DNA of 64,000 bases from Beroe forskalii. Lineage: Eukaryota > Ctenophora > Nuda > Beroida > Beroidae. The translations under genes and the position numbers were made by a program. Each line of letters starts with the position of its first letter. The first letter of the stretch is position 1. The DNA is taken from positions 112,023 to 176,022 of the forward strand of contig WFMF01000374.1 of the NCBI GenBank assembly GCA_011033025.1, given 5' to 3'. Positions 10,963-21,181 of this stretch are shown here, in pieces. The notes below the pieces were generated by a model that had not been told where the DNA came from, ran no database searches, and worked only from the letters and a program-made list of their open reading frames with translations.

Positions 10963-10974
10963 TTAAGTACTTGT

Positions 10975-11527
10975 GAAATTGTTGTGAATGATAAAGTTAG
11001 AAAATTGTTGTGAAAAGTTGTAGATAGCCTTGAAAATGCTAGATGCCTGATGACAGGAAAATTAGAAAGTAACACCTCGATACTTTCCTGTAATGAAGTT
11101 TGCTCGAATGTTTCCATTTTACTTTGATTTCATTTACCTATCGGGTCGGAACTTTCAATTTACCCTGATTTCACTTATAACCTGTGTCGATTCTAGAGCT
11201 TCAAGAGTTGTAATAACACTTGTACGGTATTGTACGTTTTGGTTTGTTCTTACGAAAATGGAATAAAAAATGAAATGCCTATTGAGTGGAAGCTATTAGC
11301 TACGGATATTAATATGAAACCCACGAAGGCTTTGTGCTACATTCCATTTTTGAATCTTCAAAAATTCCAATTCAAGAAAATTGAAAGGTTGAAATCCATG
11401 GACCGGTCCACTTTTTATTTATTCTTCTGGCAGGTTGCCAAACGATTTAAAATTTACGAATGAAGAATATGTAAAAGAGTTTATAAGGAACTGCTGTTTT
11501 TATTGAAATCATTGCTGGGCTCAGTGA
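10975..11527. other. Region without a convincing gene
   Basis: Mixed unique sequence to the right of the hairpin element. The open frame around 11260-11463 lacks a good start and splice signals. I see nothing else to report. Confidence 0.4.
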
Positions 11528-12133
11528 CTAAGGTCTCGACAATATTCTCATTCTCACCTTCAATCTCCTTGAGATCATAATCGGTGACAGATGTGACACC
11601 ATGGTGCCACCACATTTCATGCCATTTTCTTTTCTACCGCCATTCAAATGGGGAAGTAGATTTGTCCCATCTTCGCTATCCGAAATCCGTAGTTTCTGAT
11701 ACGATCTTTGCCATGTCAACACAGAATTTGAACGCGGTTGTGCCCTCTTTTCTTCAGTTGAGGCAGGAATCCGTATCGGATTCCGATGAAGACAGTGGTA
11801 GTTTTCCTCTTCAGTCGGAGTCTTGAAAGCATTGTATTGTGTTGTCATATCATCTGCCCTCAGGCAGGCCCTGGATAGAGTGGTTCCGAAGTTCGTTGAT
11901 TGAAGTAGGGTGTGCGAAAAGGAAACTCTTAGGCGATCGAAAGCAATGGCAATATAGGTAAACGATAAAACAATCAATATATTGATGGTAAATTTTTCGA
12001 TCTCGTATTCAGCATTACTACGATAAAAGATGGCGATTCCACAGAGTGGAGTTGTGCTAAGTGTAACATGTTTAGAAAACATGCACCAAATTGCAAAAAC
12101 GGCTATTAGTAGATGGTGTTCAAACAAATGCAT
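11528..12133 (-). CDS. Predicted two-TM membrane protein
   Basis: An open frame of 201 codons with an ATG start and an in-frame stop six codons upstream, which supports the start. Two hydrophobic segments (about residues 8-27, HLLIAVFAIWCMFS, and 48-65, INILIVLSFTYIAIAF) are followed by a long polar tail with serine/acidic clusters (SDSEDGT, TPTEEEN) and basic patches. The layout suggests a small membrane protein with a cytoplasmic tail. Near the end AAG|GTGAGA is a good donor, so this may be the first exon of a spliced gene rather than a complete gene ending at the TAG. I do not recognise the family. Confidence 0.5.
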   Translation of the reverse strand: MHLFEHHLLIAVFAIWCMFSKHVTLSTTPLCGIAIFYRSNAEYEIEKFTINILIVLSFTYIAIAFDRLRVSFSHTLLQSTNFGTTLSRACLRADDMTTQYNAFKTPTEEENYHCLHRNPIRIPASTEEKRAQPRSNSVLTWQRSYQKLRISDSEDGTNLLPHLNGGRKENGMKCGGTMVSHLSPIMISRRLKVRMRILSRP

Positions 12134-12741
12134 TATTCTAATGACTGCTTAATAACTTATTCCAATATTTGTGTAAACAATATTAGTAAAATTTCCGATG
12201 AAGTAAAACCACAGCAGGCGGTATAATATCCGGTCACAAGCTAAAATCCCGGGCAAAATCACAAAATTCGGGTCATTTCGATATCTTTTTCATAAACAAG
12301 AGCAATCAGTAATAATTGCCGATGTCTATGAATTTAATCACCATCTGCACTGACTGTATTGGAGATTTTCCTGGAATCCTGGAGAAAAATTATTGCAGAT
12401 TCCGGTCAATTAGAAGCACATTGCCCTTAAGGTTTTCCGAATAGCCTTATCAAATTGGTCACGTCGTATTTAAGTATTTGTTTGGATGCCCATTTGATCG
12501 CATTCTCATTGTCCTCTTAACCATTATTGACGCTTGTACCCTGTTCTATAATTAGGGGCTCATGTTTTATGCTTGTCACACCATTTTGATTGTTTTTGAT
12601 GTCTAGAGGTTAGTTTTAAGGCCGTCAGTCGTATTAAACAGTGATCACAAATGATAAACCCAGCCAGAAATCATTTCTCCCATCATTCATTGCGGGTACC
12701 CAGATTGGAAGTCATTTATCTCCTTCACCCTTTCCTTTTAA
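12134..12741. other. Intergenic region
   Basis: It probably contains the promoter of the minus-strand ORF ending at 11528. No motif stands out and no exon was recognised. Confidence 0.4.
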
Positions 12742-13598
12742 GGGGGGTTCAACCCAAATTTTTTGGAAAACACGTTTCTGAGATAATGGTTGACCCAAAA
12801 GGTACACCACGTGGGCCAACTTTTTGGCCGGGTTTGGTACCCCCAGACCCACTGGCGCCGCCGTGGCGCCATGCCCAAACATGGGCATAAAATGGGCATT
12901 TTTGGTCCAAGGACCAAAAATCCCCGGGGATTTTTGGTCCGAGGACCAAAAAAATTTTTGGGGGCCTAACTCAAAATTTCGATCAATAACATAAGTGCGA
13001 AATTAAGTTTCAAAGCGATTCTGAAAATTTCGTGCAAAAATATTAAAAATGGCGGAGGAGTAGCGAAAAATGTAAAGTCGATTTTCGCAAAACCGCAAAC
13101 CGAGAAAATGGCGATTTTGTGGTTTTTTAGAGGTTTTTTGGACCTCAAATGGCCATTTTAGTAGCAATCAACCCCATACTTGCAGAGAATACATAAACCA
13201 ATGCTATCTATCGAATAAAGTTGGTTTCATTCGAAAATATTGATATTTGGCCAAGTTATGGGCCAATATAAGCTTGCGCGACGCGCGTATGCCCATATAT
13301 GGGCATACGTTTTTCGGCCATAACTCGGCCATTTTTTGAGATATCGACTTCAAATTTTTTATGGTAACTCAGGGGACCATTATCTATCGATTGCACACCT
13401 CAAATCTTGTCCAAGTCGTTTTCGAAAAAATATGCCCATTTTAGGCCCATATTTGGGCATGGCGCCACGGCGGCGCCAGTGGGCCTGGGGGTACCAAACC
13501 CGGCCAAAAATTTGGCCCACGTGGTGTACCTTTTGGGTCAACCATTATCTCAGAAACGTGTTTTCCAAAAAATTTGGGTTGAACCCCCCCCCCCCCCT
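12742..13598. mobile_element. Inverted-repeat element, about 0.86 kb, non-coding
   Basis: The arms are about 12744-12900 and 13437-13596. The left arm starts GGGGGGTTCAACCCAAATTT and the right arm ends with its complement followed by a run of C. Arm landmarks include CACGTTTCTGAGATAATGG, GGTACACCACGTGG, GGTTTGGTACCCCCAG and the G/C block GGCGCCGCCGTGGCGCC. The centre contains repeated GCCCATAT/ATGGGCAT words and a CGCGACGCGCG palindrome at about 13277. There is no transposase. The ends adjoin C/G runs, so the target duplication is unclear. Confidence 0.8.
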
Positions 13599-13599
13599 T

Positions 13600-15690
13600 C
13601 CATGGTACTTTTTACAAAACATGAGTTATCTATGTTTGGAACAAGTTTTTATGGTTTCAATTTTGCCTCACACTCTCTGTCAATGGTGTAGGCAAAACCT
13701 GGAACAATTCCTCTTGTTGCACTGGCCCAATTTTTTCTGCAATTGATGTTGAAATAGAGTCATTTTCAAAACCATAAAACCGGCTTCATAATTCCTTCAT
13801 TATTTTAACCTTCTGCTAAAATCCTGTGATGTCTGGGCTTATTTTATTTCAAGGAGACACTAATAGCACAGTATTTGATGAAAAAATTCTATGCAAATTC
13901 ATCACTTCATGTTATATCTTGCCCATTTTGAGTACTGCCCCAAAATGACCAATTTCGTATTTGCTGTTACTTACTGCACCCTTTACAGATATGGGCAGCC
14001 TAAAGTTTTCATGAAATATGACAGTAAAAAGAATGATTTCAAAACAACTGTTTTTCTATATCATATATCTTGAAATTCTGGGCACAAGAGGACATGTTCA
14101 AGAGAAATGTTCCTCCTAAGGGACATTTTATAGTAGTTTTGCTTCACACTTTAACATGTTTAAATCAGCTCACTGGTTAAGCATAATTACTTTATGTTAC
14201 ATATAAAGCTTATTATTCTTAAGAAACATCGGTGCATCTGGCCCTTTTTTAAAAGGAAACGAGAAATTTAAGGTTGAAGAATTTGAAAAATGTCCCCTAG
14301 AAGGTACATTTCGATGATGATAGAAAATGCCTGATATTCCGTCCCTGCCTTGATTCTGAAGTTGTTTCTGTGTTACAGGATCGTGTAAGATGCCTAGTGA
14401 TGACAAATAACATGTACTGATACCTTTCACTGGAAGAAATGGATCACAATTTTGAAAATTGATGTTGAATATTCAGCACTGCTATCTAAATTGCTCTAAA
14501 ATGGCAAATAAAATATTATTAAGCCTTCAATTTTCATTGAACATGGTTAACTGAAGATCACTGTAAAAAGATACATGTTAGTTTTCACTGCTTCTGACTT
14601 TTCACTATGGAAAAATAATAAAATGTCCCTTCTAGGACCCATTTTGAAATGGCAAAAATTTGCTTTCATTGGGTTGATTTTTTATTAAAGTTAGTTCCTT
14701 GAGTCAAAAAGTGGTTGATGATAGATTGTTAGTGTCTTGGCTCATCAAAAACCATGAAAACCATTTCCAAATGTACGAATTGGAGTCCATGGAAGCATTG
14801 AAATACAATATTTGAAAAATTTATGTTACAAAAAGGCCTGTACAGAATGAAATTTTCAGAATTACCTTTCAAATTGTGTCATGTTTGTGGCGTATAATAC
14901 TCAAAAATATATTTGAAACTTTTTCATAAAAACCGAGCGTAATTTACCACTTTAAAAGGGTCATATGCTTTGAAGCATAAAATGTACCCTTGAAGGGACA
15001 TTTTGGACACCTTTTCATTTTGCTATAATTCACATTTCAGTGATCTGAGCGCCAAGAAAATCATTTGTAATGATAGAAAAAGGGTAATGAGTCAAGCAGA
15101 GCAAATTTTTGGGGCTCTCGATTCACCCTATGTCCTAAAACTCCAAATATAAATGAAAAGTAAATATTTTTTCATTTTTTCAAAAAATACGATTTTTGAG
15201 GTCAAAGCATATCTGAGTAATCAATGTTGACCAGGAAAAGTCAACATTTCTTATTTGAAATGGGCCTTGTCTGTCAGAAAATTGAAACTGCGTAATCTTA
15301 GCTCCTCAGTTGAAGGAGATAATACTCATTCAATGATGTTTGGTAAAAAGGGGCCTGTAGGGTACAAATTACACAGACAGCTATCCTTAACGTATCCAAT
15401 CACTTAAATCCTAAATCTGCCAGCTTGCCAACTTTTCAAGTTCATTGGAAGAAAACGTTAAAATATGCATTCGCCAGAATGTTTATCCCTGGATCGAAGA
15501 GGAATCGTGAGGAACTGTAATCAAAGCAAATAAAGCAATACTGAAACGATTCGAAATAAAAGAAACCACTGATGTTATGATATTGAAGTGATGCTGATTT
15601 GTTACTTTGTTATTTTTTTCTTATTTAACTTTTACCGTGTAACACTTTGACCAATCATGATTTTTATAGCACCACAATTACATTTCATTT
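13600..15690. repeat. Region with four copies of a 24-bp imperfect palindrome
   Basis: 24-bp palindromic boxes lie at 14105-14128, 14288-14311, 14621-14644 and 14980-15003. Each reads AAATGT, then about 12 bp rich in CCCTT/AAGGG with a central CTAG-like core, then ACATTT (CCATTT in the third). The intervening DNA is AT-rich, not recognisably repeated, and has no convincing gene. The boxes are too similar to be chance, which suggests one element with internal palindromes. Confidence 0.65.
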
Positions 15691-15694
15691 TCAG

Positions 15695-15793
15695 ACTTTC
15701 TTGTTTGTGAACTGTTCCGAAGTTCGGTGTTCATGCATTGAACCAACCTGTCGGAAAGGCGAATGTCGCAAACAAAACTGCGACACACCTTGA
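15695..15793 (+). CDS. Candidate 3'-terminal exon of a Cys-rich protein
   Basis: After the acceptor TTTCATTTTCAG, a phase-0 frame of 32 codons plus TGA encodes six cysteines in the pattern NCSEVRCSCIEPTC, then RKGECRKQNC. The polypyrimidine tract upstream is typical of an intron end. The upstream exons were not found, and the short length makes a chance frame possible. It could be the end of a secreted or metal-binding Cys-rich protein. Confidence 0.25.
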   Translation, partial: TFLFVNCSEVRCSCIEPTCRKGECRKQNCDTP

Positions 15794-16129
15794 TAAACTT
15801 AACTTCCATAAACTCGATGAACTTATACGTCAAAAATTCTCAGTATCAAACTGCAAAACTTCAAAAGCCTGGAAAATCCCAATGAATAATATGATCTCCT
15901 AAGATTGACGTTTCATAAACTCAATTAAATCTCTCACTCTCTTCTTATACTGTGTAAACTGCATGAATTCTCCAAAATTTATCTCCAGAAACTTAAGTTC
16001 CATAAACTCTCAAATCAAGCAAATGAATTCGAAGGATTTAATACTGACTCAAAAGTAAGCATGATACAGAGCACATCAGCTATCCTATCCTATAGTCCTG
16101 AAAACACGAAACCGTGGCGATCCGGCCGC

Positions 16130-16290
16130 AACGTCACAGGAACACATGCCTTAACTTGGCATCCCGTGTGATGTTCTGGTTGATTTTATTCATTTTTATT
16201 GTCATGATTGTATTTATCTCATTGAAGCCCTTATGGGTACCCCACCATGGCTTTTAAACAAACGAAAAATAAGAAAATGGAGAAAAAAAT
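16130..16290 (+). mobile_element. 3' end of a non-LTR retrotransposon
   Basis: The segment CTTATGGGTACCCCACCATGG, followed by a short T-rich piece and an A-rich tail near 16255, matches the 3' end of the ORF1-bearing element at 42.54-44.24 kb (CTTATGGGTACCCCACCGTGG near 44190, then poly-A). Similarity extends upstream through the TTTTATTGT..ATTGTATTTAT stretch. Only the tail is present here, which suggests a 5'-truncated LINE copy on the plus strand. Confidence 0.7.
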
Positions 16291-17227
16291 TGGTCCATTT
16301 CATAACGTTTAAAAAGATTATACAGTAGGGTATTATTTCGGTCCAGGATTAATGAATGTGGTCATTGGGGTACATTTCCCAACTGGATCATTTTTGTTGA
16401 AATTAAACCCGTACTGACGTTCGGGCCACCAAATTGACAGAAAATATAATCAACTTATAAAATAAATAATCAACTTATAATAGATAATCATAACATGAAT
16501 ATCCAACATTTTACCTTGTCAACACAACCCCATCCCAAATTTGTTTCTGACCTAATTGAACATAACTTTTTAAAATTCACTAACAATTATTTACGTAATA
16601 GATAGTTAGTCTAAAGAACGAGGAGGAGGAGCTGGAAAAGCCTTTGCCTTTTTCATCGCCTTAAAAAGAAATTGACCGTATGTTTTCGACTCAAGCCAGT
16701 TAGGCAGATAACTTCTTGAGTTGAGGCCATTGGGGTTTATTACCCAACTGGTACTTATAGTTAAGCGTTCAATAGTTAACATAGTTACCTGCCCTCTGCT
16801 ATCTAGAATATTCGGCACGCCAACATATCAGCCTCGCAGTACGACCGTTACTCCTCAGACTTAATTGTTAAATGTGAGGAGTCTTGTCGTTCGGCACAGC
16901 GCATCTTCGGAAGCGCATTTACAAATATACATCAAAAGAAAGAATCGCTGTACGCCGGTTTGGCCCGGGTTAACATACCTCATGCTATGATACGGACGCC
17001 TTCCCAAGTTTACCAGCTTCAAGACTTCTCACTGATAATCAGAACTGATTGTAAACTTTAATTGATAGTATCCTCCCTAGTACCTACTATCCTATGAAGT
17101 ACTGGAATAATGATTCTGGTAAGAAAAATGGCGTACATTTTATAAGAAAAATTTACACCATTTCTCCTACCAAAGTACCAAGACCCTGGTTTTTTGCGCA
17201 AGCTTTGGCTTGTGACACCATAGCCTT
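16291..17227. other. Intergenic region
   Basis: No gene recognised. It contains short local duplications (ATCAACTTATAAAATAAATA, AATCAACTTATAATAGATAA near 16450-16490). The minus-strand open frame at 16606-16818 has no supporting signals. Confidence 0.4.
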
Positions 17228-17536
17228 GGTCAGGCCTGGGGGACTGAAATCACCTGAGAATCATAGTTTATACCTCCTAGTAATTCTTACTTTAAATCAC
17301 CTGAAACTCCGATCACCATTTGAAATCACCCGTAATCAATAATCATCTATCACTTATATTCAAATCACCTGTAATCACCTATATCTGAAATCACCTGTTA
17401 TCACCTTTACATTAATTGAAACCACCTGTAATCATCTATCACCTACATTTGAAACCACCTGTAATCATCTACACCTTATATTTGAAATCACCTTAATAAA
17501 CTCTTATATCACTAAATCTGAAATCACCTGTAATCG
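17228..17536 (+). repeat. Degenerate minisatellite, TGAAATCACCTGTAATCA units
   Basis: Repeated words TGAAATCACCTGTAATCA, ATCTATCACCTACATT and AAACCACCTGTAATCATC form an irregular array of about 300 bp with higher-order units of about 35 bp. No coding potential. Confidence 0.85.
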
Positions 17537-17667
17537 GATCTCGAGAAGGTTATTCCACGATGTCTGACTGTACAGGATAGCGTGGGATGCGCCAGAGAAC
17601 TTTCGTTTAAAATGGGGGTGCTGTTTCCTGACCATGTTGCCCGATCAACGATGGAAATCAGGTGGAA

Positions 17668-17800
17668 ATGTAGGATCGACAACGGAAAACGGAAAGAAGC
17701 GAAGGATCGACAATGGAAAACGGAAAGAAACGAAGGATCGACAATGGGAAACGGAAAGAAACGAAGGATCGACAATGGAAAACGGAAAGAAACAAAGCCG
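17668..17800 (+). repeat. 30-bp tandem repeat, four copies
   Basis: Four nearly identical copies of a 30-bp unit that begins GGATCGACAATGGAAAACGG and continues AAAGAAACGA. Because the unit is a multiple of three, it stays open in several frames on both strands. I treat that as an artefact and not as a gene. Confidence 0.9.
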
Positions 17801-18516
17801 GATCGGTCAATCTATTATTTGGAGTAATATGTATCAATCGAGCAGCTATGGTTGGTGAGTGTTATTAGCATAGATAACTACACATTAATAGATGAATACT
17901 GTAAACGCCGGTATATTACATGGCATGGGATCAATTAATTAGCATACGGAATAACTAACGCGATGCAGGCGGCTCGATTTTTAGAATGATTGAAAGATTA
18001 CTCATTAGTTCGTGCTGAATAATGTGAGCACGTCGCAGGTAAACGATCAGGGAAATTGGGGTAAAACGACCATGTGACGGGCAGATTAAGCATTTGTTAT
18101 GAAGAAACATGATATAACATTCTCGCATGTTGTTACATAAAATTATTATGAGCAATATTACAATATTATATAAATGAACCATGATTGGTGATTATAGCGC
18201 GTAATCATGTGTATTATGTTAGATGGTTGTGAAATGTTGGAAGATATGTTGAAACCCGCTACGGGATTTGTCCCTGAAGCTCTATTATTCGTGCGACTCC
18301 TCGCATAATGTGTTTTACGAAACTGTTTACACTAATTAGCGATATTCTTCTTTCTGTCATTATAACACCGCTCTGGTCTGTAATTCTTTCTGAAACATGA
18401 TTGGACTGTCTAAAAGAACTAAGACATCGGCTGGAGGGCCGGGATATGACCGAAATAACGTAAACCCGCGCCTGTGGGATGTACCTGTTCCGGATGGCTC
18501 AGCTCGGCTTTTCCGA

Positions 18517-21181
18517 GTAACGGTGACAATTCGAACTACAGTTTTGTGTGCGCGGCGTTAAGGCATATAAATAACATGTCTGTAGTGCACTCCTAATCCA
18601 TAACATCAGTCCACAGTCCTTGACATCACTTCGCAATCCTTGACAGCACTCTACAGTCCTTGGCACCACTCCACAATCCTTGACATCACTCCTAATCCTT
18701 GACACCACTCCACGATCCTTGACACCACTACGCAATCCTTGACAGCACTCTACAGTCCTTGACATCACTCCACAATCCTTGACATCATTCCTTATCCTTG
18801 ACATCACTCTACAATCCTTGACACCACTTCGCAATCCTTGACATCACTCTACAGTCCTTGACACCACTCCACGATCCTTGACACCACTCTGCAATCCTCG
18901 ACAGCACTGTACAGTCTTTGACATCACTCCACAATCCTTGACATCATTCTTTATCCTTGACATCACTCCTTATCCTTGACATCATTCTACAATCCTTGAC
19001 ATCATTCCTTATCCTTGACATCACTCTACAATCCTTGACATCATTCTGCAATGCTTGACACCATTTTACAGTCTTTGACATCACTCCACAATCCTTGACA
19101 TCATTCCTTATCCTTAACATCACTCCTTATTCATGACCTCACTCCTTATCCATGAACTCATTTCACAATCCTTGACACCACTCCACAATCATTGCCTTCA
19201 CTTCTTATCATTGACATCACTCTACAATCTTTGACACCACTCCGCAATCCTTGACAGCTCTCTTCAGTCCTTGGCACCACTTCACAATCCTTGACATCAT
19301 TCTTTATCCTTGACATCACTCCTCATCCTTGACAGCACTCTACAGTCCTTGACATCACTGCACAATCCTTGACATCATTCTTTATCCTTGACACCACTCC
19401 TTCTCCAAGACATCACTCCACAATCCTTGGCACCACTCCGCAATCCTTGACACCACTCCGCAATCCTTGACATCATTCTTTATCCTTGACAGCACTCCTT
19501 ATCTAAGATGAGAAGTACGTACGGTACGTACTTTTAAATCAGCCGTACTGGTACGTACTTTTAAATCCTGCTGAAAAGTACGTATGGGGAAATTCGTCGA
19601 TTATATTGTTAAACGCGGGAAAAGACAGAGCGTGCGGCACCAAAAAATATATGAAACAAATTCTAGAACTCTGCCGAAGCGTTCTAGGGCGTGATTCACG
19701 TGCAAATGTGCGAAACAATAATGATCGATTCATCTCCACAAGAAATTTTGATTTTCAAGTTTTCAAAAAATATTGAATCGTACGCACGGTACGGGTACGT
19801 ACTTTTCAAATGGTCTGTACTAGTACGTACTTGTGGCCCGGTATCATACGTACTTCTCATCTTAGCTCCTTATCCTTGACATCACTCTAGAATCATTGAC
19901 ACAACTCAACAGTCCTTGACATCACTCCTTATCCTTGACACCACTACACGATCCTTGACACCATTCCGCAATCCTTGACAGCACTCAACAGTCTTTGACA
20001 CCACTCTGCAATCTTTGACACAACTCCACAGTCCTTGACAGCACTCCTGATTCTTGACATCACGCCACAGTCCTTGACATCACTCCTTATCCTTGATATC
20101 ACTGTACAATCCCTGACACAACTCCACAGTCCTTGACATTACTCCTTATCCTTGACATCATTCCACATTATCCTTGACATCACTTCTTATCCTTGAAATC
20201 ACTCCACAATCTTTGACACCACTCCTCAATCCTTGACACCACTCCACAATCCTTGACATCATTCTTTATCCTTGGCATCACTCCTTATCTTTGACAGCAC
20301 TGTACAGTTGTTGACACCACTCCTCGATCCTTGACACCACGTCACCACACCACAATCCTTGACATCACTTCGCAATCCTTGAAAGCACTCTACAGTCCTT
20401 GACACCACTCCACAATTCTTGACATCACTCATAATCCTTGACACCACTCCACGATCCTTGACACCACATAGCAATCCTTGACAGCACTCTACAGTCCTTG
20501 ACATCATTCCACAATCCTTGACATCATTCCTTATCTTTGACATCACTCATTATCCTTGACACCACTCCACAATCCCTAACACCACTCCTCAATCCTTGAC
20601 ATCACTTCTTATCCTTGACATCACTCCTTATCCTTGAGACCACTCCACGATCCTTGACACCACTCCGAAATCCTTGACAGCACTCTACAGTTCTTGACAC
20701 CACACCACAATCCTTAACATCATTCTTTATCCTTGATACCACTCCTTATCCAAGACATCACTCCACAATCCTTGACACCACTCTTTATCCATGACCTCAT
20801 TCTTTATCCTTGACACCACTCCACAATCCTTGACACCACTCCACAACCATTGACCTCACTTCTTATCCTTGACAGCACTCCACAATCTTTGACACCACAG
20901 CGCAATCCTTGACATCACTCTAATATCCTTGACACAACTCCACAGTCCTTGGCATCACTCCTTAACCTTGACATCACGCCACAATCCTGAGATCACTCCT
21001 TATCCTTTACTTTTTTAAACCTTGTAAAAAGCTTGTAAAAAGCTTGTAAAAACCTTGTAAAAACCTTGTAAACTTATCCACGATCTCCTTGACACCACTC
21101 CACAGTTCTTGACACCACAAGCTGTATGCCGCGCAAACTGACGCTGCGCGCACAAAACTGCAGTTCGACTGCCACGGTTAC
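18517..21181. mobile_element. Minisatellite array bounded by inverted repeats
   Basis: The terminal inverted repeats are 18517-18557 (GTAACGGTGACAATTCGAAC and following bases) and 21142-21181 (its complement, about 85% matched, sharing CAGTTTTGTG and the CGCG-rich end). Between them lies a 2.5-kb array (about 18590-21115) of a unit near 20 bp, CTTGACACCACTCCACAATC, alternating with CTTGACATCACTCCTTATC. Near the right end is a smaller GCTTGTAAAAA repeat (about 21030-21075). I infer that a TIR element captured or grew the array. A MITE interrupts it at 19503-19865. Confidence 0.75.
19503..19865. mobile_element. hAT-like MITE with perfect 8-bp target duplication
   Basis: A 363-bp non-coding element. 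The terminal inverted repeats match over 19 bp (CTAAGATGAGAAGTACGTA). The 8-bp sequence CTCCTTAT flanks it on both sides (19495-19502 and 19866-19873). Removing the element and one duplicate restores an ordinary unit of the host array (GCACTCCTTATCCTTGAC), so the insertion is young relative to the array. Several internal GTACGTACTT words act as subterminal repeats. An 8-bp duplication suits the hAT superfamily (or P/Merlin). No transposase is present. Confidence 0.93.

Noticed and set aside
17524..17858. Basic repeat protein (DNGKRKE-type repeats)
   Set aside because: Translation of a 30-bp tandem repeat that is open in three frames and on both strands.
18499..20546. Minus-strand frames with repeated GVKDCGVMSR-like peptides
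   Set aside because: They are direct translations of the roughly 20-bp minisatellite, with no start context or conserved non-repeat domain.
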